A stretch of DNA of 16,527 nucleotides from CAZCAC01 sp964496575 (GTDB lineage: Bacteria > Planctomycetota > UBA1135 > GCA-002686595). The DNA is taken from positions 1-16,527 of the forward strand of contig CAZCAC010000168.1 of NCBI GenBank assembly GCA_964496575.1, read 5' to 3'. The notes beneath the pieces were generated by a model. That model saw only the letters and a list, made by a program, of their open reading frames with translations. It was not told the origin of the DNA and made no database searches. Position numbers and translations under genes: made by a program. How positions within the stretch are numbered: position 1 is the first letter of the stretch; each line of letters begins with the position of its first letter. Positions 5,651 through 13,882 of this stretch are shown here, piece by piece.

Positions 5651-8600
5651 AGAAACAAGAACGTGAGCTCTGGCGTGAAAAGTTGCTCGACCACCTCTTC
5701 GGCTGCAGCGAGGATCCCGAGGCGATCCAGCGCGCGCTGGAGGAAGACCCCGAGCTGCGCGAGCTGCTCGAGGAAGTGCGCGGGACGGCGCAGCTCCTGA
5801 AGAGCGCGGCCAGCGAAGACGTGCCCGAGCTGAAGCTGGAGCCGCCCGTGCAGCAGCCCGCGCGGCGCGCCCGCTTCTGGACACCGCTTCGTGTCGCCGC
5901 GACGCTCCTCATCGCGCTCAGCCTGAGCGGCACCTCCGGCTGGTGGGGCTTCGCCGAGCTCGGCGTCAGCTCGACTCGCGACGATGTCCTGCGCCTGGTC
6001 GTCACCGGCACGCAGAGCATTCCCGACGGCGCGCCCGCCGGGCTGCGCGTCGAGACGTGGAACTTCGACGGCGAGCCGCAGCCCGCACGCATCCACTGGG
6101 TCGCCTACGACGCCGAGGGCGAGGAGCTGGAGACCGCCTCGCGGGAGAGTGACGGCGCTATCGACCTCGCCTTCGCCGCGCGCCCCGAGGGGCTGCGTCG
6201 CATCGAGGTTCTCGCCGAGAAAGGTGGCCATCGCCGCGAGGCGGTCTTCGAGCTCTCCCCCGAGGAGGCGAACCCGCTCGCGCACCTCTCGATCGACAAG
6301 CCCGCCTACCGGCCGGGTGAGACGGTCTGGCTGCGCGCGCTGCTGCTGCGGCGCCTCTCTCTCGCGCCCTTCGAAGGGTACTGCAACCTGCGCATCGTCG
6401 ATCCCAAGGGCGCGCCGGTCCACCAGGTGACCCCGCCCCTCGAGGAAGGCGTCGCCGCGCTGTTCTGGAACATCCCGTTCGGAGCGGCTGGAGGGATCTA
6501 CACCCTCGAGCTGCGCGATGCGCAGAACCAGTTCACCGCCGAGAGACTCGAGTTCCTGGTGCGGCGCTACCAGCCGCCGCGCCTCGCCAAGAAGGTCACC
6601 CTCGACCGCGAGACGTACTCGCCCGGTGAGAGCGGCTCGGCGGAAGTCGAGGTCGAACGAGTCGAAGGCGGAATCCCCGCCGGCGCGGCGGTGCGTGGAG
6701 CGCTGGTGCTCGACGGCGTCGAGGTCTGGAACGAGACGGGCTCGCTCGACGAGCGCGGGGTGGCGGTCTTCCGCTTCCAGATCCCCGAGGAAGTCGAGCG
6801 AGGTGAAGCGCGCTTCGCCGCCCGCGTGACCGACGGCGGGACCGTCGAGACCACGGTCGAGCCGTTCGTCGTGCCCGTGGGCGGCCTTCAGGTCGCGTTC
6901 TTCCCCGAAGGTGGCGACCTGGTCGCCGGGATCCAGAACCGCATCTACGCCGAGGTCACCGACGTGCTCGGTCGGCCCTCGAGCGCCCGAGGGCGAGTGA
7001 TCGACTCGGACGGGCGCGAGGTCGTGGCCTTCGAGACGGAGCACCAGGGCCGCGGGCGCTTCGAGCTGACGCCGGTCGTCGGTGAGTACTACACGCTCGA
7101 GCTCGAGGACGAGGAAACCGATCCCGTGCAGCTGCCGCGGTCGATCCCCGGCGGCGCCGCGCTGCGCTCTCTCGCCGACTCGACCGCCGCCGGGGCACCG
7201 GTCGAGCTCGAGGTTCGCACCCGGAGCGAAGGCCCTTGGATGCTCGGACTCTACTGCCGTGGCGTGCTGGTCGCTCAGGACGCGTTCAGCGGCTCGGGGC
7301 GGCACGAGATCTCCCTGCGGCCCACGGAACCGATCGCCGGCGTGCTGCGGGCGACGCTCTTCGACCACCGGATGCGGCCGGTCGCCGAGCGCCTGCTGCA
7401 CCGCGCGTCGGGTCGGTCGATCGAGGTCGAGGTGATTCCCGCCGAGCACACGACGCTGCCCGGCGCCCACCAGCTGCTCGAGCTGCGCGCCCGCGACGAG
7501 AGCGGCTCGCCGGTCGCCTGCGCGCTGGGCGTCAGCGTCACCGACCGAGCGGTGCGCGACATGGTCGGCGAGCGCCGCCTGGGGCTGGCCGATCAGACCT
7601 GGCTGGTGGCGGACGTCGAGGAGCTGGAAGACCTCGAGGAGTTCTTCGCCCCCGACGAGGAGGCGCAGCGCAACGTCGACCTCCTGCTCGGTACGCGAGG
7701 CTGGCGACGCTTCGCCTGGCACGAGCCGGAGGCGTTGATCGAGGAGCGCGGCGAGGAGGCTCAGCGGCTGCTCGCCATGGAAGGGAGGTCGCAGGCGCCG
7801 CAGGTGATCGATGACGACGGCGATTCGGCCGGGACGGTGGCCGCTGCGCAGCGAGGCGCACGCGACGCGCGCGAGGTGTTCGCCGCGACCGTGGCGATCT
7901 GCGTGCTGATCCTCTTCCTGTGGGGGCTCTTCCAGCTCTTCTGGAGGCTCTCGCGCGCCGTGCTCGAGCAGCGACCGGTCCTGCGCTGGGTCGGCTCCGG
8001 TGCGATGGCGGCGGCGTGGGGCGGCCTGATCCTCTTCTTCGGGGCCGTGTTCTTCCTCCCCCGGGCGCAATACCTGGGCGAAGATGCGGCGGAGGGGATG
8101 ATCTTCGCCAACCTGGAGGCCCCGGTGGCGGACGTGGCCCGAGCCGACCCGGGTCTGGTCCTCGAAGGGGACGAGCTGCGTGTGATCGACCTCAACGGTT
8201 TCGGAGGCGCCGCGGGTGATCCCGACTGGCGGAGGATTCGCGAAGGCGAGCTCGAGCTCTTCGAGCCGGCCGCCCCTGGCCCCGGTGCGCCGGGCGCGGG
8301 CGGCGGCCCCGGTGGACCCGCCTTCGCCGCGGTCGCACCGGGGGAGGACCCCGCCGCCGACCTGGAACTGGTCCTGGACGAGGTGGTCGCGGGCGAGGTT
8401 CTCGACTGGAAGGTGGCCAGGGATGACTTCTTCCTCGGTGCCGGTCAGGCGAAAGCGCATGGGCGCAGAGCCCAGTACGTCCGCGTCTACGCCCACGTCA
8501 ACCAGGGCGCGCCCGATCGCCCCCGCGCCGACTTCGCCGAGACGGTGTACTGGAACGGTCTGTTGCGCACCTCGGTCGACGGCACTGCGCGGGTCGAGTT

Positions 8601-10599
8601 CGATCTCTCCGACCGCGTGACCACCTGGGACGTCCACGTCGACGCTCACGGCGGCGGGCGCGTCGGGCAGTCGAAGGGCTCCTTCGAGGCGATCACGCCT
8701 TTCCGCCTCGAAGCGCAGCTGCCGGTCGAGCTGACCGCCGGCGACGAGCTGCTTCTGCCGGTCGCGGTGACCAGCTCGAACGAGGATCTCGCCATGGCGC
8801 AGGTCGCGGCGGCGCTGCAGGGCCCGCTGGCGTTCGGCCTCGAGTACGCCAGCGAGCAGCAGGTCGCGCTGCAGGACGGCCGCGGTCGCCTGCTCGTCCC
8901 GGTGAACGTGACGCAGGAGAGTGGTCAGGGCCAGATCGCGCTCGGCGGTCAGGCCGGGGGCTGGCGTGACGGCGTGGTGCGCGACCTGCGCATCGTCCCG
9001 CGCGGCTTCCCCAAGCACGTGACCGAGGGCGGCATGGTGGTCGAGGATGTCGAGTTCGAGGTGGCGGTCCCCGCGGACTTCGCGCCCGGCTCCCTCTCCG
9101 CGAACCTGGTGCTCTACCCCTCGCGACTCTCCGACATCCTCCAGGGGCTCGACGGGATCCTGCGGCAGCCGTGCGGCTGCTTCGAGCAGGCTTCCAGCTC
9201 GAACTACCCCAACGTTCTCGCTCTCTCCTACCTCGAGGCGGCCGGAGCGGACGAACCGGCGATCGCCGCGCGCGCCCGCGAGCTGATGGGCCCGGGCTAC
9301 GACAAGATCGTCGGCTACGAGTGCTCCGACAAGGGCTACGAGTGGTTCGGCGGGGATCCGGGGCACGAGGCGTTGACGGCGTACGGCCTGCTCGAGTTCC
9401 ACGACATGGCGCAGGTGTACGAGGTCGACCTGGAGATGGTCGATCGCACGCGCAGCTGGCTGCTCGGTCGCCGGAATGGCAAGGGCGGGTACCTGCGCAA
9501 CGAGCGCGCCCTCGACTCCTTCGGGGCGGCGCCGCAGCCGATCACCGATGCGTACGTCACGTACGCGCTGGTGACCACCGGCGAGGATCCGCTCGAGCTC
9601 GTGACCGAGCTGGCCACGCTGGAGAAGCGCGCGGCCGAGAGCGACGACCCGTACGAGGTCGCGCTGGCCGCGGGTGCGCTGCACGCCGCCGAACGATGGG
9701 ACGCGGCGAACGCCGCGCGAGATCGGCTGAAGAAGATGCAGAAGGACGACGGGAGCCTGGTCGGCACCACCTCGAGCATCACGCGCTCGGGTGGCCGCGA
9801 CCTCGCCGTCGAGACCACCAGCCTGGCGATCCAGGCGTGGCTGGTCGACGAGGAGGCCGCACCGTACGTCCAGCGCGCGGTCGAGTTCCTCGCCGAGAGC
9901 CGCGGTCACGGTGGGACCTTCGGAGCGACGCAGGCGACGATTCAGGCGTTGCGCGCCCTGACCGAGTACGCGCGGACGAACCGCCGCATCGCCAATCCCG
10001 GCGAGGCGCGGCTGTACATCAACGACTACGAGGTCGAGTGGATCGAGATCCGCGAAGGGCAGCGCGAGGCGATCAGCTTCACGAAGCTCGCCGAGCGGCT
10101 GAAGCCGGGCGTGAACCGCGTCCGCCTGGAGCTGACCGGGGGGAACGAGTTCCCTTGGGCGTTCGACCTCTCCTACCACGCCGACCAGCCGGCTGATGAT
10201 CCCGGCGCACACATCGCGATCGAGACGAAGCTCGCCGAGACGAGCGTCGAGGAGGGCGCGACGGTGGCGCTCGAGGTGAAAGTGGAGAACCTGACCGCCG
10301 AGGGCCAGCCGATGACCCTGGCCGTGGTCGGCCTGCCCGCGGGCCTGGAGATCCCGACCGCGGTCCTCGAGGACCTCGAGAAGGCGGAGCGCTTCGACCT
10401 GTGGGAGATCCGCGGCCGCGAGCTGATCCTTTACTGGCGCGACCTCGCGCCGGACGAGACGAAGGAGGTCACCCTCGATCTGATCGCGCGCATCCCGGGC
10501 AAGACGACGGGCCCCGCGTCGCGGGCGTACCTCTACTACACGCCGGATGCGAAGCAGTGGGCGGCGCCGCTGGAGGTGGAGGTGACCCCGGTGCGGTGA
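5647..10599 (+). CDS. Alpha-2-macroglobulin-like thioester protein with anti-sigma-like cytoplasmic N-terminus
   Basis: This is a 1650-residue protein. Residues 1-76 are hydrophilic and helical (KLLDHLFGCSEDPEAIQRAL, DPELRELLEEVRGTAQLL), resembling short anti-sigma cytoplasmic domains but without a zinc His/Cys set. A membrane helix follows at about 77-100. MG2-type macroglobulin strands begin near 214 (LSIDKPAYRPGETVWLRALL), with more MG domains to about 735. Two further hydrophobic segments lie at about 744-768 and 781-804, joined by a short basic loop, so both flanking parts can face the periplasm. A Gly/Pro-rich stretch near 875-890 precedes the A2M domain (ETVYWNGLLRTSVDG, about 966). 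The thioester motif CFEQ has Cys1178 and Gln1181. The helical thioester domain runs to about 1460, followed by a beta C-terminal region. In this family a protease cleaves a bait and becomes covalently trapped. It is translationally coupled to the ECF sigma gene. The family call is secure; the anti-sigma role is inferred. Confidence 0.9.
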   Translation: MKKQERELWREKLLDHLFGCSEDPEAIQRALEEDPELRELLEEVRGTAQLLKSAASEDVPELKLEPPVQQPARRARFWTPLRVAATLLIALSLSGTSGWWGFAELGVSSTRDDVLRLVVTGTQSIPDGAPAGLRVETWNFDGEPQPARIHWVAYDAEGEELETASRESDGAIDLAFAARPEGLRRIEVLAEKGGHRREAVFELSPEEANPLAHLSIDKPAYRPGETVWLRALLLRRLSLAPFEGYCNLRIVDPKGAPVHQVTPPLEEGVAALFWNIPFGAAGGIYTLELRDAQNQFTAERLEFLVRRYQPPRLAKKVTLDRETYSPGESGSAEVEVERVEGGIPAGAAVRGALVLDGVEVWNETGSLDERGVAVFRFQIPEEVERGEARFAARVTDGGTVETTVEPFVVPVGGLQVAFFPEGGDLVAGIQNRIYAEVTDVLGRPSSARGRVIDSDGREVVAFETEHQGRGRFELTPVVGEYYTLELEDEETDPVQLPRSIPGGAALRSLADSTAAGAPVELEVRTRSEGPWMLGLYCRGVLVAQDAFSGSGRHEISLRPTEPIAGVLRATLFDHRMRPVAERLLHRASGRSIEVEVIPAEHTTLPGAHQLLELRARDESGSPVACALGVSVTDRAVRDMVGERRLGLADQTWLVADVEELEDLEEFFAPDEEAQRNVDLLLGTRGWRRFAWHEPEALIEERGEEAQRLLAMEGRSQAPQVIDDDGDSAGTVAAAQRGARDAREVFAATVAICVLILFLWGLFQLFWRLSRAVLEQRPVLRWVGSGAMAAAWGGLILFFGAVFFLPRAQYLGEDAAEGMIFANLEAPVADVARADPGLVLEGDELRVIDLNGFGGAAGDPDWRRIREGELELFEPAAPGPGAPGAGGGPGGPAFAAVAPGEDPAADLELVLDEVVAGEVLDWKVARDDFFLGAGQAKAHGRRAQYVRVYAHVNQGAPDRPRADFAETVYWNGLLRTSVDGTARVEFDLSDRVTTWDVHVDAHGGGRVGQSKGSFEAITPFRLEAQLPVELTAGDELLLPVAVTSSNEDLAMAQVAAALQGPLAFGLEYASEQQVALQDGRGRLLVPVNVTQESGQGQIALGGQAGGWRDGVVRDLRIVPRGFPKHVTEGGMVVEDVEFEVAVPADFAPGSLSANLVLYPSRLSDILQGLDGILRQPCGCFEQASSSNYPNVLALSYLEAAGADEPAIAARARELMGPGYDKIVGYECSDKGYEWFGGDPGHEALTAYGLLEFHDMAQVYEVDLEMVDRTRSWLLGRRNGKGGYLRNERALDSFGAAPQPITDAYVTYALVTTGEDPLELVTELATLEKRAAESDDPYEVALAAGALHAAERWDAANAARDRLKKMQKDDGSLVGTTSSITRSGGRDLAVETTSLAIQAWLVDEEAAPYVQRAVEFLAESRGHGGTFGATQATIQALRALTEYARTNRRIANPGEARLYINDYEVEWIEIREGQREAISFTKLAERLKPGVNRVRLELTGGNEFPWAFDLSYHADQPADDPGAHIAIETKLAETSVEEGATVALEVKVENLTAEGQPMTLAVVGLPAGLEIPTAVLEDLEKAERFDLWEIRGRELILYWRDLAPDETKEVTLDLIARIPGKTTGPASRAYLYYTPDAKQWAAPLEVEVTPVR

Positions 10600-10609
10600 T
10601 ACTCGGCAG

Positions 10610-10702
10610 TACGGAACCAGGTTCACTTTCACACACCTCGGGGGGCAGCCAAGCCTCGCCTGGCTACCCCCCGAGGTGTGTGAAAGTGAACCTGGTTCCG
10701 TA
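10610..10702. repeat. Palindromic element copy 1 (36-bp perfect arms)
   Basis: Bases 10610-10645 and 10667-10702 are perfect reverse complements over 36 bases, with core AACCAGGTTCACTTTCAC. Inside, AGCCA (10647-10651) pairs with TGGCT (10661-10665), leaving a 9-base loop. The result is one long stem with a single C/A mismatch. It lies between the stops of two convergent genes and could terminate transcription from both sides. A diverged inverted copy sits at 12315-12410. Confidence 0.9.
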
Positions 10703-10716
10703 TTCTGGTTCCGCAT

Positions 10717-12288
10717 TCACCTGCAGAGATGCGGGTACTTCGTCTCGAGCATCCCCAGGAGCTCTTTGTAGTTCGAGGCATAGGGTTCCAGGCCTCCCGT
10801 CGCCTCGGCCAACCGATCGACTTGCTCGTGTGGGTCGGCGGATAGATCGTACAGATGGAGAATGGTGTCCAGGGTTCCCGATCCTCCCATGGCGACGATC
10901 TGTATCATCTTGAAACCGGCCTGATTCCTGATTGCTCTGCGATGTCGGTCGAGAGAGTAGTCGCCAGGAGGACTGCCCGTGGCCATCGGGAGGAAGTTGT
11001 TCTTGAAGCTCTCCGCGTACAGATACTCCCGCTCGGACTGGGCTTTGCCGCGCAACACCGGCATGAAGCTCTTGGAGTCTCTCAGTCCATGTGGATCGTC
11101 CGGGAGCGGCGCACCACAGAGATCCGCCAGGGTGGCCAGGATGTCCGTGGAGCATACCAGTGCCGGACTGTGGCCGCCGACGAGCGAGGGGTGAACGAGG
11201 GGAGACTTGACGATGAAGGGGACGTTGATGCCGCCGTCGTACAGTGACCCCTTGCCGGGAGTCGTACTGAAGGGCAGGACCTTGGCCTGGCTAGCGGTTC
11301 CGTTGTCGCCCATGAAGATGATCGTGGTCGCCAGATCGGGAATCCCGGCACCAGATTCGATCGCACACAAGACCCTCCCGATCTCGTTGTCCAGCCACTG
11401 TACGAGGCAGCGGGTCCTGCTCGGCTTGTCGCCGCTGAAGTCACACTCGGGGACCCCCCGAATCTCTCCATCCGGGCAATCGCACGACGCTTCGGTGAGG
11501 GGATCACCGGGTCTGACCAAGGGCTCGTGTGCCGCGTTGAAAGAAACGAGCAGGAAGAACGGCTCGCTCAGCGACTGGATCAGGTGGATCGCGTCGTCGG
11601 CCGTATCGGTCGTGGCGTACCGGGTTGTCGGGGCCTCACAGTAGCTCCCCGGCTCCGGTTTGCATCCGTCGTGGCCTGGGCGGATGGGAGTCGCGAAGAC
11701 CTTGACCCAGCGGTTGTATCCATTGCGGCCCGGAAGGTTGAACATCGGCCCCGCGTACAGATCGAACCAGGGATTCGCCGGATCGCCAAGAGGATGGACA
11801 GGCGTACCGGGGGCCGGAGGGAACTGTGCCGAATCCGCGAGGTGCCACTTGCCCACCGCCGCCGAGATGTAGGGAAGAGGACTCGCGCTCCGCAGAACCG
11901 AAGGGATGGTGTCGTGGAAGAGGCTGAGCCCCATTCCCGTGGTCACCGGACTATGCCGAGGGACGATCTTCCCGATTCCTGAACGACAACCAGGCTTGCC
12001 CGTAAGGACTTGAGCTCGCGTCGGCGAACAGGCGGGATTCGTCCAGGCGTTGGTGAACAGAAGGCCCGACTCCGCGAGGTAGTCGATCGCCGGCGTGGTG
12101 TTCGGATAGTCTGGGTGCGGGTGTTTTTCGTAGAACTGCTCGTACGCACCGACCAGGTCGACACCAATATCGTCCACGAGAAACAGGACGACGTTCTGAG
12201 GCCGGGACGGTGGGGCTTCCGCCTCCGGCCCGGGGAAGGCGCTGACCACGGCGGCCAGTGACAGCATCGGAATCGACAGTTCGAGCAT
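10717..12288 (-). CDS. Secreted formylglycine-dependent sulfatase (type I arylsulfatase family)
   Basis: This is a 523-residue alkaline-phosphatase-superfamily sulfatase. The N-terminus MLELSIPMLSLAAVVSAFPG is a signal peptide. Asp39-Asp40 in VLFLVDDIG are metal ligands. C87-S-P-T-R91 is the sulfatase motif in which the cysteine is converted to formylglycine, followed by AQVLTG. GKWH (146-149), the AAHEP histidine (254), GDN (327-329) and the GKGSLYDGG lysine (346) complete the active site. It would hydrolyse sulfate esters outside the cytoplasm; the natural substrate cannot be told from sequence. The start at 12288 is preferred because it opens the signal peptide and follows AGGAG about 11 bases upstream; the frame extends further to 12429, but that part is translated repeat DNA. 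No formylglycine-generating enzyme is nearby. The gene points opposite to its neighbours, is flanked by inverted palindromic repeats and is lower in GC, suggesting acquisition. Confidence 0.92.
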   Translation of the reverse strand: MLELSIPMLSLAAVVSAFPGPEAEAPPSRPQNVVLFLVDDIGVDLVGAYEQFYEKHPHPDYPNTTPAIDYLAESGLLFTNAWTNPACSPTRAQVLTGKPGCRSGIGKIVPRHSPVTTGMGLSLFHDTIPSVLRSASPLPYISAAVGKWHLADSAQFPPAPGTPVHPLGDPANPWFDLYAGPMFNLPGRNGYNRWVKVFATPIRPGHDGCKPEPGSYCEAPTTRYATTDTADDAIHLIQSLSEPFFLLVSFNAAHEPLVRPGDPLTEASCDCPDGEIRGVPECDFSGDKPSRTRCLVQWLDNEIGRVLCAIESGAGIPDLATTIIFMGDNGTASQAKVLPFSTTPGKGSLYDGGINVPFIVKSPLVHPSLVGGHSPALVCSTDILATLADLCGAPLPDDPHGLRDSKSFMPVLRGKAQSEREYLYAESFKNNFLPMATGSPPGDYSLDRHRRAIRNQAGFKMIQIVAMGGSGTLDTILHLYDLSADPHEQVDRLAEATGGLEPYASNYKELLGMLETKYPHLCR

Positions 12289-12314
12289 TCTCAGATTGTC
12301 TCCTATGTTGCCTC

Positions 12315-12410
12315 GATACGGAACCAGGTTCACTTTCACGCACCCCGGGGGTAGCCAGGCATCACCCGGACGCCTCTCGACGTGTGAGAAAGTGAGCCTG
12401 GTTCCGTATC
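12315..12410. repeat. Palindromic element copy 2 (imperfect, inverted relative to copy 1)
   Basis: Bases 12315-12343 pair with 12382-12410 at 26 of 29 positions, two of the mismatches being G-U-compatible in RNA. The core AACCAGGTTCACTTTCAC is identical to copy 1, as is the inner TAGCCAGGC. The centre of the stem is more eroded than in copy 1. The element lies between two divergent genes and ends 8 bases before the hydrolase start codon, so it occupies that gene's leader. Confidence 0.85.
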
Positions 12411-12418
12411 CTCTGGCC

Positions 12419-13876
12419 ATGAAAGCCAAAGCCGTCGCGCGCCACGCGCTGAAGCACGGGCTCCGGCTCCTGGCCTACGGTCTGCCTTCGAGCCTCCTCC
12501 TGGTGGTCGCCATCTACGTCTTCCAGCTCCAGAACCGGCCGGCGCTGAAGGTCTGGCACGAAGTGGAGCTCGACGCCGAGTTCACCGAGGACGGCGGCGT
12601 GGAGGACTTCGCCGGATACCTCGAGGTCGAGAGAGAGGTCTTCGTTCAGCTCGAGAAGTTCGTCTACGGCAGCATCGATCCCGAGGACCAGCATCCGGTC
12701 AATCGGTATCACGCGGGGAGCCTCTCCGATCCGGCGTGCTGGAGGCCGAACTGGAATCGAACCTACGAGCTCCACGTCGACGAGCCCAGAGCGGGCGTCC
12801 TCCTGCTGCACGGCATGTCCGACTCGCCGTACAGCCTGCACGAGGCGGGAGAGCGGCTGCACGAGCTGGGCGCCTGGGTGGTCGGCCTGCGCCTGCCAGG
12901 ACACGGAACGGTGCCCTCGGGGCTCGTTCACGTCCATTGGAAGGACATGGCCGCCGCCGCGCGGCTCGGTGTGCGTCACCTACGCGAGCAGATCGGCGAT
13001 GCGCCACTCTACGTCGTCGGCTACTCCAACGGCGGTGCACTGGCGGTCCACTACGCGTTGACGACGCTCGAGGACCCCGAGCTCCCGCGCGTCGACGGTC
13101 TGGTGCTGGTCTCGCCTTCGATCGGGGTCACCTCGATGGCACAGTTCGCGGTGTGGCAGGCGCGACTCGGGAGCTTGCTCGGGCTCGACAAGCTCGCCTG
13201 GCTCTCGATCCAGCCGGAGTATGATCCCTTCAAGTACCGCTCCTTCGCGGTCAACGCCGGCGACCAGGCGTACCGGCTGGCCGCCGAGCTGGACGAACAG
13301 CTCACCGAGCTCGACGAGCAGGGCAAGCTCGAACAGCTGCCGCCGATCCTGGCCTTCCAGTCGGCGGTCGATGCGACCGTCTCCTCCCGCGCGCTGGTCA
13401 CGGGGCTCTTCGCGCGGCTGCCGAAAGGTGGACACGAGCTCGTGGTCTACGACGTGAACCGCACGGCGGAGGTGGAGCACCTGCTCGCCAGCGATCCTCG
13501 CGAGGGCCTGGAGTCTCTGCTGAGCGGCGATCCGCGGCCGATGACCATCAGCGTGCTCACCAGCGCGGAGAAGACCGTCGTCGAGCGCAAGAGAGTCGCG
13601 GGTGAGCACGATGTCGTCGAGACGCCGACCGACTCGAGCTGGCCTCGCGGAGTCTACTCGCTGTCGCATGTCTCGCTGGCCTTCTCCTCCGCCGATCCGC
13701 TGTACGGCCGAGGCGAACCCGAGGATGACACTCGCATCCACCTGGGCAACCTCCAGCTGCGCGGCGAGCGCGGTGCGCTCCGGGTGTCGGCGCAGGACAT
13801 GCTCCGACTGCGCTGGAATCCCTTCTACGACTACTTCGAACGACGGCTGCTGGCGTTCACCGGGCTGGGGGAGTGA
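12419..13876 (+). CDS. Membrane-anchored alpha/beta hydrolase (lipase/esterase-like)
   Basis: This is a 485-residue protein. A basic start followed by a hydrophobic segment (about 16-38, including LPSSLLLVVAIYVFQL) suggests an N-terminal membrane anchor with the enzyme outside. The hydrolase core shows the oxyanion motif LLLHGMSDSPYS (about 128-139), the nucleophile elbow G-Y-S203-N-G-G, a probable acid Asp318 in FQSAVDATVSS, and a probable catalytic His417 in YSLSHVSLAF. This arrangement suits a carboxylesterase or monoacylglycerol-lipase-type enzyme; the substrate is unknown. ATG 12419 is chosen because everything upstream in frame is translated palindromic repeat. No Shine-Dalgarno is visible, since the repeat ends 8 bases before the ATG. 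The next gene starts 6 bases after the stop, implying an operon with the Ap4A phosphorylase. Confidence 0.85.
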   Translation: MKAKAVARHALKHGLRLLAYGLPSSLLLVVAIYVFQLQNRPALKVWHEVELDAEFTEDGGVEDFAGYLEVEREVFVQLEKFVYGSIDPEDQHPVNRYHAGSLSDPACWRPNWNRTYELHVDEPRAGVLLLHGMSDSPYSLHEAGERLHELGAWVVGLRLPGHGTVPSGLVHVHWKDMAAAARLGVRHLREQIGDAPLYVVGYSNGGALAVHYALTTLEDPELPRVDGLVLVSPSIGVTSMAQFAVWQARLGSLLGLDKLAWLSIQPEYDPFKYRSFAVNAGDQAYRLAAELDEQLTELDEQGKLEQLPPILAFQSAVDATVSSRALVTGLFARLPKGGHELVVYDVNRTAEVEHLLASDPREGLESLLSGDPRPMTISVLTSAEKTVVERKRVAGEHDVVETPTDSSWPRGVYSLSHVSLAFSSADPLYGRGEPEDDTRIHLGNLQLRGERGALRVSAQDMLRLRWNPFYDYFERRLLAFTGLGE

Positions 13877-13882
13877 AGGACA

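Larger units (their letters stand above)
10610..12410. mobile_element. Candidate cassette: sulfatase gene bounded by inverted palindromic elements
   Basis: Two related palindromic elements (10610-10702 and 12315-12410) enclose a single sulfatase gene, in inverted orientation relative to each other. The halves nearest the sulfatase are the most alike, differing by about two substitutions and one indel in 45 bases, as expected of terminal inverted repeats. The enclosed DNA appears lower in GC than its flanks (roughly 60 percent in sampled stretches). No transposase and no clear target duplication were seen, so mobility is inferred. Two independent insertions of a REP/MITE-like repeat could also give this picture. 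Confidence 0.3.

Noticed and set aside
5203..10716. Very long open frame on the minus strand (about 1800 codons) opposite the sigma factor and macroglobulin genes
   Set aside because: Its translation is Arg/Gly/Val/Asp-rich low-information sequence with no domain. The opposite strand encodes clear sigma and A2M domains, and the open frame follows from GC-rich codon use.
12289..12429. Upstream extension of the sulfatase frame to 12429
   Set aside because: The extra 47 codons translate the palindromic repeat and would bury the signal peptide; ATG 12288 with AGGAG upstream is a better start.
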